Source: an uncultured Muribaculum sp. (GTDB lineage: Bacteria > Bacteroidota > Bacteroidia > Bacteroidales > Muribaculaceae). Taken from it: DNA of 11,983 nt. The stretch spans positions 1-11,983 of the forward strand of contig CANPDS010000044.1 in assembly GCA_947573015.1 (NCBI GenBank), in the 5' to 3' direction. The notes under the pieces are model-generated. The model was not told the origin of the DNA, did no database searches, and saw nothing but the letters and a program-made list of their open reading frames with translations. Position 1 is the first letter of the stretch. Every line of letters begins with the position of its first letter. A program made the position numbers and the translations under genes. Shown here one piece after another: positions 1-6,234 of the stretch.

Positions 1-880
1 TGCCGTCGTGCCACATGATGGCCATAGGGAGGCGTGATGCCTGATAATATTCCTGCCCCTTGCATCGAGGGAATGGCATGCCGTTGTCGGATGTCACGAC
101 AACGATGGTGTTGTCAAGCTCGCCGATGCTGTCGAGCTGGGAGAGTATGCGGTTGAGCTGGTTGTCGAAATATTCAATCTCGTAGGCATAGTCGAGCATG
201 TCGGTGCGCACTTCCTCGGTGTCGGGCCAGTAGGCTGGCACGCTGTCGATGTCGGAGAGTTTCTTTCCGGCTTTCAGTCCTGAACCATATGCATATTTGC
301 GGTGAGGTTCGCGTGCTCCATACCAGAAGCATATAGGCTGCTCGTGGTCCCATTCTTTAAGAAACTCGGCGAAGTTGGCCGCATAGTCGATAGCGTTGAT
401 CTGCGGTGTAGGTGGAGTGCATGTGATTTCGTTGTATGGCTTGCCGGTCAGTTGCCTGTCGTTGCCGAGCGAGTCGGTGGCGATGCCCGGTCCCCATCCT
501 TTACCTGTGTATCCCACATGATAGCCGTTTTGAGCGAGTGCCTCGGGATACGATTTGATATCCTTGGGGAAGTCGCACCAGTGGTTTGCGGCCTCGCGCA
601 GCTGCCAAGAGTTGCGTCCGGTGATGAGTGATGCACGTGATGGGGCCGACTTAGAGTTGCAAGTAAATGCATTGCGGAACAGAAGGCCTTCGCGCGCCAC
701 GCGGTCGAATGTCGGGGTTTTTACCCAAGGATTGCCGTATGCGCCCATGTGTGATGCATCGTCGGCCACGCATATGAGGATGTTTGGGCGGCGCTGCTGT
801 TTCTGTGCGTCAGCGGCATGAGAGGTGAGGGGCACCATACCTATTGTGGCGCCTAAAAATGGGATATATCTTGAGAACAT
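1..880 (-). CDS. Serine-type sulfatase, N-terminal part (runs off left edge)
   Basis: Sulfatase of the alkaline-phosphatase superfamily (S1 type), which hydrolyses sulfate esters or sulfamates on sugars. The frame is open from ATG at 880 to the window edge, giving 293 residues without a stop. Residues 1 to about 24 form a signal peptide, so it acts in the periplasm or outside. Seen: the metal-binding start RPNILICVADD (31-41), the activation motif SAPSRASLITGR (78-89) with Ser78 as the formylglycine precursor, GKGWGPG (126-132), and the metal-site motif TSDNG (263-267). A Ser-x-Pro-Ser-Arg motif is the form matured by anaerobic radical-SAM enzymes (anSME), which fits an anaerobe. The stretch TSDNGMPFPRCKG resembles the heparan N-sulfatase (sulfamidase) branch, but that is recall and not a search. 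The start lies 23 bases after the sigma-factor stop, so co-transcription is likely. The C-terminal domain that sets specificity is outside the window. Confidence 0.93.
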   Translation of the reverse strand, partial: MFSRYIPFLGATIGMVPLTSHAADAQKQQRRPNILICVADDASHMGAYGNPWVKTPTFDRVAREGLLFRNAFTCNSKSAPSRASLITGRNSWQLREAANHWCDFPKDIKSYPEALAQNGYHVGYTGKGWGPGIATDSLGNDRQLTGKPYNEITCTPPTPQINAIDYAANFAEFLKEWDHEQPICFWYGAREPHRKYAYGSGLKAGKKLSDIDSVPAYWPDTEEVRTDMLDYAYEIEYFDNQLNRILSQLDSIGELDNTIVVVTSDNGMPFPRCKGQEYYQASRLPMAIMWHDG

Positions 881-903
881 CGTTGATGTGGTTTGGTATA
901 AAT

Positions 904-1467
904 CTATATGAAGAGAACGAAGAATGACATTACTTTGCGCAATTCCTTCAGAGCCATGCTTATATGGTACTGCACGGTCTTGTGGCTCATGCCTATAGCA
1001 TCGGCGATCTGAGAGTATGTCATGCCCCGGGAGCGGCTCATCAGGAAAATCTTGCGGCGCAGAGGTGGCATACCGTCGATTGTGGCCTTTATGATTGCCG
1101 ATAGTTCTCTTGACGAGAGGGCGTCGGCCGGATCGTAGCTTGAGACTGTCTCAGGGGTCTGCGATGCGTAGTCCTCGACAATTCTCTGATGTTTCAAGTG
1201 GTTGAGCACGGCATTGCGGGTCATCCTGAACAGATAGGATGACGGGGATGCGATTCCTTCGAGCACCTCGCGGTGCTGCCAGACAGCCATGAAGACATCG
1301 TGAGTGAGGTCGAGAGCGGTGTCGGGATCGCGCAGAATACATTGTGCCAGTTCGCGTACACGCGGAGCATAGCGCATATATAGTATGGCCAGTGCTCCAC
1401 GTGCAGTCTCCTCGTCGGCTGTAAGCAGACTCAGGAGCTGGCTGTCGGATGTATCCTTGGATGGCAT
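904..1467 (-). CDS. ECF-type RNA polymerase sigma factor
   Basis: Extracytoplasmic-function sigma factor of 187 residues, the usual length for Bacteroidetes members. Region 2 spans about residues 26-95, with the core-binding and -10 recognition stretch around DLTHDVFMAVW (53-63). Region 4 spans about 120-178, with the helix-turn-helix MTYSQIADAIGMSHKTVQYH (149-168). A hydrophobic end (SFFVLFI) follows, as is common in Bacteroides sigma factors of this type. It would direct RNA polymerase to its own promoters when its anti-sigma factor is inactivated. It sits 40 bases after the glycosidase gene and 23 bases before the sulfatase gene. No anti-sigma gene is next to it; the only one in view is the FecR protein at 10002-11108, upstream in the same direction. 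Whether the two are partners is an inference. The start ATG at 1467 is the first in frame after the gap and gives a normal N-terminus. Confidence 0.93.
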   Translation of the reverse strand: MPSKDTSDSQLLSLLTADEETARGALAILYMRYAPRVRELAQCILRDPDTALDLTHDVFMAVWQHREVLEGIASPSSYLFRMTRNAVLNHLKHQRIVEDYASQTPETVSSYDPADALSSRELSAIIKATIDGMPPLRRKIFLMSRSRGMTYSQIADAIGMSHKTVQYHISMALKELRKVMSFFVLFI

Positions 1468-1507
1468 TTTTAAGGATCTTTCTTAAGTGGGGTGTTATTG
1501 CAACCTA

Positions 1508-2971
1508 TTATTGGTTGATGAGAACTTTGCGTGATTGATTGCCCTTCTTTACGATATAAATACCGGGCGAGAGGGGAGCTGAGCAGTGACGTCCGTCGAT
1601 TGTAAACCATTGCTCCTCTTCATCGCCGGCAAAAGAGTCGGAGGCAATACCGTCGATGCCTGTTGTGGATGTGGCGAACACCATCAGTCCGTTTGCCACA
1701 TCGCGTGGAGTAGATTCGGTGGTCTTGTTTACGATCTTGCCCTGTACCATCATCTCGGCAGAGCCTCCGGCATCGAAGTTGGCCATGTTTGAGCATCCGA
1801 AGTGGCGTGCTATCTGGCACATCTCGGCCGTTGTGGCACCGTGCGAAGAGCCGTAGACAGGATCGGTCGACTTGTCGATCACGATAATGTAGAGCTTGGT
1901 ATTGGTGGCGTCGCAACCGTAGGCTGTGCGTGAGTAGACCATCGAGTTGTAGTCCTCGTTATTGTTGTGCTCGGTAAGCTCGCCGTTGAGCATCACGATG
2001 GCGTTGCCGCATATGGCTTGCTCAAATTCGGGAGGAGTGGATAGCGAGGCGTTTGCCGGCGTGAACGAGTAGTTGAGCTTCACCTCGTCGCCCACCTTTA
2101 GCTCTGCCAGACGCTTTGCTTTGGTGGTGCCACGCGCCACCAGTGCGAGATCGTGGTTGCCCAATGTGCCGGCTGGAGCGTTTTTCTTCACGCTCTTTAC
2201 GGTGAAGGCTATGTCGTTGGCCGTCATCCATTTCTGTCCGGGCACGATGTCGAGCAACACTTCTGTGGCGTCGGATTCGTCGACGAGATTAAGTTTCTTG
2301 TCATCGCCCACTTCGACATACATGAATTTAGTGTCGCGTCCGTAGTAGCTGTTGTACATTCCGAGCTCGCCGGACGTGGAGTATGTAGCGCTGATGCCAC
2401 GGTTGCAGAGATTGAGGTTCATCGTGCGTGTCGGCATCACAACATTATATTCAGGAGTAAAATAGTCAACGTAGATGTGTCCGTCGGTTGTTATGCCGAC
2501 CGCACCGTTGCGTTTCGCACCGCCGTCCCATTTTTCGCGTGCGGTGTTGAGTTCAGTGACGAGCACACCGTTGCGTATGGATAGCAATCGGGGCATGAGG
2601 TTGTAGACAGGATATTCATTCTGTCCGTAGCAGTGCCAGAAGTTGCCGTTTGCGGCAGCAACGGGAGTGAGAGTTTCGGAAGTGAGGCGGGAGGCCGCGG
2701 ATGTGATAGGTTCGAGGCCGCGGGATGCTTCTTTGGCACACCAGGTCTCTACGCGGTTACCTTCGTTGGAGAGATCAGCGATTATTAGATTTACGTTGAG
2801 GAGGAATCCGGAGTCGGTGAAGCGCAGGCGGTTGTATGTCACACCGGGTGCGAGCTCTTCGGTCTTGACTACGTTATAGTTGCGTTTTGTGCCGTTGATC
2901 TCGATTGATTCAGCGGCTACTGCGACGGGAAGTGTGAGCAGCAGAGTGGAGAAAAGAATTGTTTTTTTCAT
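1508..2971 (-). CDS. Phosphodiester glycosidase family protein (NAGPA/DUF2233 domain) with sorting-like C-terminal tail
   Basis: 487-residue exported protein related to the mammalian uncovering enzyme, which cleaves GlcNAc-alpha-1-phosphodiester from mannose-6-phosphate. Seen: a signal peptide (residues 1 to about 20, ending AVAAES), then the NAGPA domain over about 100-434. Domain motifs are AAANGNFWH (105-113), SRTAYGCDATNTKLYIIVID (347-366), GATTAEMC (378-385), NFDAGGSAEMMVQGKIVN (398-415) and DVANGLMVF (424-432). Many family members have DGGGS where this one has DAGGS. Residues about 170-310 hold beta-rich sequence inserted between domain motifs. The last 35 residues (from WFTIDG, with SPGIYIVKKG and RKVLI) resemble the type A sorting signal of the type IX secretion system, so the enzyme may reach the cell surface. 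The gene follows a 222-base structured gap and precedes the sigma gene by 40 bases. The true substrate is unknown; bacterial relatives may act on other sugar-1-phosphodiesters. Confidence 0.88.
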   Translation of the reverse strand: MKKTILFSTLLLTLPVAVAAESIEINGTKRNYNVVKTEELAPGVTYNRLRFTDSGFLLNVNLIIADLSNEGNRVETWCAKEASRGLEPITSAASRLTSETLTPVAAANGNFWHCYGQNEYPVYNLMPRLLSIRNGVLVTELNTAREKWDGGAKRNGAVGITTDGHIYVDYFTPEYNVVMPTRTMNLNLCNRGISATYSTSGELGMYNSYYGRDTKFMYVEVGDDKKLNLVDESDATEVLLDIVPGQKWMTANDIAFTVKSVKKNAPAGTLGNHDLALVARGTTKAKRLAELKVGDEVKLNYSFTPANASLSTPPEFEQAICGNAIVMLNGELTEHNNNEDYNSMVYSRTAYGCDATNTKLYIIVIDKSTDPVYGSSHGATTAEMCQIARHFGCSNMANFDAGGSAEMMVQGKIVNKTTESTPRDVANGLMVFATSTTGIDGIASDSFAGDEEEQWFTIDGRHCSAPLSPGIYIVKKGNQSRKVLINQ

Positions 2972-3009
2972 TACTGATAATATAAGTAAGCCGTTAAAAT
3001 CATTTTCAT
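2971..3009 (-). CDS. Possible 12-codon leader ORF overlapping the glycosidase start
   Basis: A short frame, ATG at 3009 to TAA at 2973-2971, would encode MKMILTAYLYYQ. Its stop overlaps the glycosidase ATG as TAATG, the same coupling seen at the SusC/SusD junction. It is in a different frame from the glycosidase, so it is not an N-terminal extension. The ATG lies just after one arm of a 7-bp inverted repeat (3012-3018), whose other arm (2984-2990) is inside the ORF. There is no Shine-Dalgarno sequence, but that is normal in Bacteroidetes. A 12-codon frame can arise by chance, so translation is only a suggestion. Confidence 0.22.
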   Translation of the reverse strand: MKMILTAYLYYQ

Positions 3010-3018
3010 GACTTACTT
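2984..3018. repeat. 7-bp inverted repeat in the glycosidase leader
   Basis: AAGTAAG at 2984-2990 is perfectly complementary to CTTACTT at 3012-3018, with 21 bases between. It lies 13 bases upstream of the glycosidase start codon. In the transcript it would form a modest hairpin that encloses the start codon of the possible leader ORF, so it could influence translation. A repeat this short may be coincidence. Confidence 0.35.
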
Positions 3019-3037
3019 CGGATTATATTATAGAAAG

Positions 3038-3103
3038 CTTAAGATTGGGGTTGTGACACAAAATAGTGAAAAAAATTCAATGTGGCACAACCCCAATATT
3101 AAG
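3038..3103. repeat. 22-bp imperfect inverted repeat (strong stem-loop) in the lipoprotein-glycosidase gap
   Basis: The arms are 3038-3059 and 3082-3103, matching at 20 of 22 positions, with a 22-base spacer. The perfect core is ATTGGGGTTGTG (3044-3055) against CACAACCCCAAT (3086-3097). Outside it CTTAA pairs with TTAAG after one mismatch, and inside it CAC pairs with GTG after one mismatch. It starts 90 bases after the lipoprotein stop and ends 66 bases before the glycosidase start. No U-run follows the stem on either strand, so it is not a standard intrinsic terminator. It could be an mRNA-stabilising or processing hairpin, or an operator for a dimeric regulator, since the arms overlap a weak promoter-like pair. 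Confidence 0.75.
3059..3091 (-). promoter_or_regulatory. Weak Bacteroides-like promoter candidate before the glycosidase gene
   Basis: On the minus strand, GTTG (3091-3088) is followed after 22 bases by TATTTTG (3065-3059). This resembles the Bacteroides housekeeping pattern (-33 TTTG and -7 TAnnTTTG) but is one base short in the -7 element and one base off at -33. Both boxes touch the arms of the inverted repeat at 3038-3103. An AT-rich TATAATATAAT run (3032-3022) is another possible -10 element. Neither is firm. Confidence 0.2.
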
Positions 3104-3113
3104 TCATTAATGA
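3104..3113. repeat. Perfect 10-bp palindrome TCATTAATGA
   Basis: TCATTAATGA is its own reverse complement and abuts the right arm of the 22-bp inverted repeat. It could extend a protein-binding site, but short AT-rich palindromes are common in intergenic DNA. Confidence 0.35.
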
Positions 3114-3134
3114 AAGGTTGGATAGGCTGATGGA

Positions 3135-3182
3135 TTCAGGGGATGTTTTGATAGGAATATGTAATTTTTAACATACCCTGAA
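3135..3182. repeat. 13-bp inverted repeat just after the lipoprotein stop codon
   Basis: The arms TTCAGGGGATGTT (3135-3147) and AACATACCCTGAA (3170-3182) match at 12 of 13 positions, with a 22-base spacer. The structure begins 11 bases after the lipoprotein stop (3194-3196), where a 3'-end hairpin of the SusC/SusD/lipoprotein transcript would be expected. The RNA stem would contain a CAGGG/CCCUG core. No U-run follows on the minus strand (the next bases are UCCAUC), so it is more likely a 3'-stabilising or processing hairpin than a textbook terminator. Confidence 0.5.
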
Positions 3183-3193
3183 CTTATCACATC

Positions 3194-4612
3194 TTAGTCG
3201 ATCACTACCTTATAGCTGCCGAAGCACTTACGTCCGGAGATATAGAGACCGTTGCTGACAATCCAGCCGTTTAGCATAGTTACCTTGTCGGCGTCGCAAC
3301 TGATGAATACCACGCGGGTATCCTTGGTCATGCCCTCAACATTGATTGAGAACTGTACGTCCGGGCTGTTCCACACCTGAAGTCCGGTAGGCTCACCGGT
3401 ATCGAAGTAGCCGGTTGATCCGATGAAGAATCGGGCGGCCTCAGTGAGGTCGACATCGTGGTTTGTACCTTCGCCGGTAGAGGTGTAAGGTATGCTGCAG
3501 TTGCCTGTCATGATCTCACCGGTAGATGTGCCGCCGGCAGTGTAGCCTGTGATGCGACCGGGGCCGAGGAGAGCTACCCAGAACTCGTTGCCGTCACGTA
3601 CGTTTTTCTTTGTACAGAATCCGGCCATGGAGAAGCTGACAGTGGCATTTACCGAGCCATTAATGTCGAGCTTGGGAGAGCACATGTTACCAATGTAGTT
3701 CTCAAGAGTACCGAGCACAACAAAGTGGTAGCGTGCATAAGCGTAACCGCAAAGTACTTTCTCATTGTTGATGTCGCCAACACCAGTCCAACCGGGGTTA
3801 TTGTTGGCTACTTCCGCGGCAATCTTGTCGAGACGAGTACCAGAACTGTAGCAAATAATGTCAGTGGCGAGATCGACACCGGGGTTGTAAACCCAACTAA
3901 AGTCATCGAAGAAGAATGCGTTCATCTGTGTGACGTTAATTGTTTTTGTTACATCGTAGTTGTCACCTGTGCCACGGATAATGATTGCGGCAGTACGGTC
4001 GGCACCGGTGTGGTTTGCCTCAGAGGTACCGATGGTGATAGTGTCGTCGACGCGTGTCACGGTACACCATGGAGCTGCAGGATCAGCCTCTACCTCCCAT
4101 TCATAGTTAGCAGAGATAGTAATATCCTGGGAACCACCTGACTGCTGAAGCTGGATAATATCGGCAGAAAGGTTGAGTACGGGACCGCATGCCTCCTGTG
4201 CGAGCACGAGATGCTGTGGTTGCTCCACACCGTTGAGGAGAACTCGGAACTCGGCGGTGCGCACCTCAGCTACAGGGTTGGCGATTGCATAGAAGCGGAG
4301 GATACCTTCACCCTCACCTTCAAGCGGATAGACACGCATCCATTCGCTGTCCTCCTCGTTGACGGGGATCAGCTGCCATTTGCCGTTGGCACGGACGAAT
4401 CGGTGCTCGCCGGTAGAGAATGCCCAAGAGGTTTGTGCCAGTCCGTTAACGCCGATATGCACGACACAGTCATCGCTGCCTTCGATACGGAAGAAAGGCT
4501 CGCCGGTGTAGTCGTCATCCTCCTTGCAGGAAGTGAGGCCGGTAGCGGCGCCCACCATGAGCGAAGTCATGGCGAGCATTACCGGGAATCGTAATATATT
4601 CTTAAAGTTCAT
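3194..4612 (-). CDS. BACON-type surface lipoprotein in the SusE/SusF position
   Basis: 472-residue predicted lipoprotein. The N-terminus has a hydrophobic signal and lipobox ending LTSC with Cys29, followed by acidic residues (KEDDD), the usual surface-export pattern in Bacteroidetes. Residues about 40-140 look like a first, divergent BACON-like beta domain. Residues about 144-229 fit a BACON domain, with LNLSADIIQLQQSGGSQDIT, an EWEV strand, PWCTV and the closing KTINVTQ. From about 232 (FFFDDFSWV) to 472 is a beta-rich region that I do not recognise; its start resembles the jelly-roll modules often found in such proteins. No catalytic motif is evident. Position after susC and susD suggests an accessory glycan-binding protein on the outer membrane, which is an inference. 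The gap to the SusD-like gene is 41 bases, so the two are probably co-transcribed. Confidence 0.82.
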   Translation of the reverse strand: MNFKNILRFPVMLAMTSLMVGAATGLTSCKEDDDYTGEPFFRIEGSDDCVVHIGVNGLAQTSWAFSTGEHRFVRANGKWQLIPVNEEDSEWMRVYPLEGEGEGILRFYAIANPVAEVRTAEFRVLLNGVEQPQHLVLAQEACGPVLNLSADIIQLQQSGGSQDITISANYEWEVEADPAAPWCTVTRVDDTITIGTSEANHTGADRTAAIIIRGTGDNYDVTKTINVTQMNAFFFDDFSWVYNPGVDLATDIICYSSGTRLDKIAAEVANNNPGWTGVGDINNEKVLCGYAYARYHFVVLGTLENYIGNMCSPKLDINGSVNATVSFSMAGFCTKKNVRDGNEFWVALLGPGRITGYTAGGTSTGEIMTGNCSIPYTSTGEGTNHDVDLTEAARFFIGSTGYFDTGEPTGLQVWNSPDVQFSINVEGMTKDTRVVFISCDADKVTMLNGWIVSNGLYISGRKCFGSYKVVID

Positions 4613-4624
4613 TTTAATAGATTT

Positions 4625-4638
4625 CTAATGGTGATTAG
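4625..4638. repeat. Small hairpin between susD-like and lipoprotein genes
   Basis: CTAAT (4625-4629) and ATTAG (4634-4638) form a perfect 5-bp stem with a 4-base loop in the 41-base gap. It is AT-rich and weak, and no U-run follows. It may tune translation or decay of the downstream gene, or be chance. Confidence 0.25.
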
Positions 4639-4653
4639 TTTAAAATACAGGCA

Positions 4654-6234
4654 TTAGTTCTGCTGGCGCACAGCGGTGAATGTGCCGTTGATGGCCTTGT
4701 AGCTCCACCATACGGAGGTGCGGAGGTTGTTTTCGCCGCCCATGCGTTCGAGAGCTTCAGCAACGTGCGCGCTGTTGGATCCTACGGTGTTGGTGGGGTA
4801 GAACAGGCGCTGCGGATACTCGAAGTTGTTGTAGCTGCAGCCGTTGCCGATGGTGATGATAGGCCATCCGGTGCGGCGTAGTTCGTGGTATGCCTCAAAG
4901 CCTACGAAGTATAACGATACATATTTCTGCTCTGCTATCAGACGCTCATGATCGGTGTTTTTGTCCCATCCGGCGAGATTGCCATTGAGAAGGTCGGTGA
5001 TGCGCTGATCGGTGATTTCGAGCTGCTTGTTGCTGTACTTAGTGAGTTCAGCCCACTTTTTGCAAGAAGCTGTTACGGCAGTCTCGTAGTATGAGCGGGC
5101 AGCAGTCTCACCGCCGGAGATATATCCCTTAAGGGCAGCCTCGGCGAGGATAAACTGTACCTCAGAGTAGTCGAGGAGCCATCCCGGAGCCTCATCACGC
5201 ACTAAAACGTAGTAGTTGGGGTAAGATGCTCCGTCATCCTCAAGACGCACGTCGGAAAGAGCACAACCGCTCTGTACGCCCTGCCATTCACCTCCATCCT
5301 GATTAAACATAGTGTAGATGCGGGGGTCCTGTTCGGTCTGTGAACCTGTGTTGAGCATGAGATCGAGCATGGTGTTGGCAAGACGATAACCTACGAAGTT
5401 GTTCTTTGTAAAGTTTGTTGGACGGAAATAGTTGTAGTATGGGTCAACACCGGTAAACTTTACAGTGGCGCTCTCTTCGTTGGATGAGATGATGGGGTAG
5501 TTCTTGGGTTTGCTTACAATCTCGCTGATCTTCTCATCGGCATTCATCTCCGGACGTCCGCTTACGCGCATTAGCAGACGGAGATAGATGGAGTTGTTGA
5601 ATTTGCGCCAGAGGGTCATGTCGCCATGATACATCAGGTCGATGTTAGGCTTTGAGAATGTAGGAGCAGTGGCGTAGATAGTGTTTGCTTCCTCAAGCTC
5701 GGCAAACATCTGCTCATATACCTCTTTCTGGCTGTCGAACTTTGGCGCATAGTTGCCAAGGTCGTACTGGAAAGCCTCGCTGTAGGGGATATCGCCGAAT
5801 ATGTCGGTGAGATTTGACATGCAGAATACCTTCAGTGTAAGACCAACGGCACGGCATGCCGGTTCGTCCTTATGTTCACCGAGATATGCCATATGGTTGG
5901 CGTTTGCGGCATAGCGCGCGTAGTTGTCCCATACGGTCTGCACGTTGTTGTTGTTGAAGCTGTAGCGGTGGAAATCCTTACCCTGTCCGGCGGTATATCC
6001 TGAATATTGTACGATCTCACCGTTGTATGCCCAAGTGAAGTATAGCTGACGATTGGTCATGCCATAGAACATTGCCTCGAACACACCGTAGGGATTCAGC
6101 TCACCCATGGGGAGTGTGTTGGGGTCGGTGTTGATCGACTCAAAAGAGTCGGTACATGAAGTGGCTGATGAAGCGAGCATCGCTCCGGCCACAACACTAT
6201 ATATAAAACTATGGAATTTCATTTCGAATTTCAT
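4654..6234 (-). CDS. SusD/RagB family nutrient-binding outer-membrane lipoprotein
   Basis: 526-residue SusD-like protein, which forms the lid over its SusC partner and captures oligosaccharide at the cell surface. Seen: a signal peptide with lipobox SATSC (Cys27), then FESINTDPNTLPMG (31-44), a motif typical of this family. A helical TPR-like core follows, with YLGEHKDEPACRAVGLTLKV as one helix pair. The C-terminal signature includes YFVGFEAYHELRRTGWP, then YPQRLFYPTN and RTSVWW. These features fit the SusD-like_2 subgroup (RagB type) better than classical starch SusD. The ATG at 6234 shares one base with the SusC stop (TAATG), consistent with translational coupling and a fixed SusC:SusD ratio. 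A second in-frame ATG lies 12 bases in (6222), within a small repeat that makes the N-terminus MKFEMKF, so the true start could be either. No ligand can be assigned. Confidence 0.95.
   Translation of the reverse strand: MKFEMKFHSFIYSVVAGAMLASSATSCTDSFESINTDPNTLPMGELNPYGVFEAMFYGMTNRQLYFTWAYNGEIVQYSGYTAGQGKDFHRYSFNNNNVQTVWDNYARYAANANHMAYLGEHKDEPACRAVGLTLKVFCMSNLTDIFGDIPYSEAFQYDLGNYAPKFDSQKEVYEQMFAELEEANTIYATAPTFSKPNIDLMYHGDMTLWRKFNNSIYLRLLMRVSGRPEMNADEKISEIVSKPKNYPIISSNEESATVKFTGVDPYYNYFRPTNFTKNNFVGYRLANTMLDLMLNTGSQTEQDPRIYTMFNQDGGEWQGVQSGCALSDVRLEDDGASYPNYYVLVRDEAPGWLLDYSEVQFILAEAALKGYISGGETAARSYYETAVTASCKKWAELTKYSNKQLEITDQRITDLLNGNLAGWDKNTDHERLIAEQKYVSLYFVGFEAYHELRRTGWPIITIGNGCSYNNFEYPQRLFYPTNTVGSNSAHVAEALERMGGENNLRTSVWWSYKAINGTFTAVRQQN

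Noticed and set aside
881..1507. Sulfatase and sigma factor as parts of a transferred mobile element
   Set aside because: No transposase, integrase, terminal repeats or tRNA is visible, and the spacing and style match the neighbouring genes.
3038..3103. Inverted repeat as an intrinsic terminator
   Set aside because: The stem is strong, but no U-run follows on either strand and the 22-base loop is long for a terminator.
3038..3103. Invertible, phase-variable promoter flanked by inverted repeats
   Set aside because: The spacer is only 22 bases, too short for known invertase-type inversion, and no recombinase gene is in the window.
3458..4141. 227-codon open frame on the plus strand
   Set aside because: It lies wholly inside the BACON lipoprotein gene on the opposite strand and its translation has no recognisable domain or export signal. 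It is an antisense shadow of a GC-rich gene, as are the other plus-strand frames such as 2153-2584, 4211-4594 and 9274-9708.
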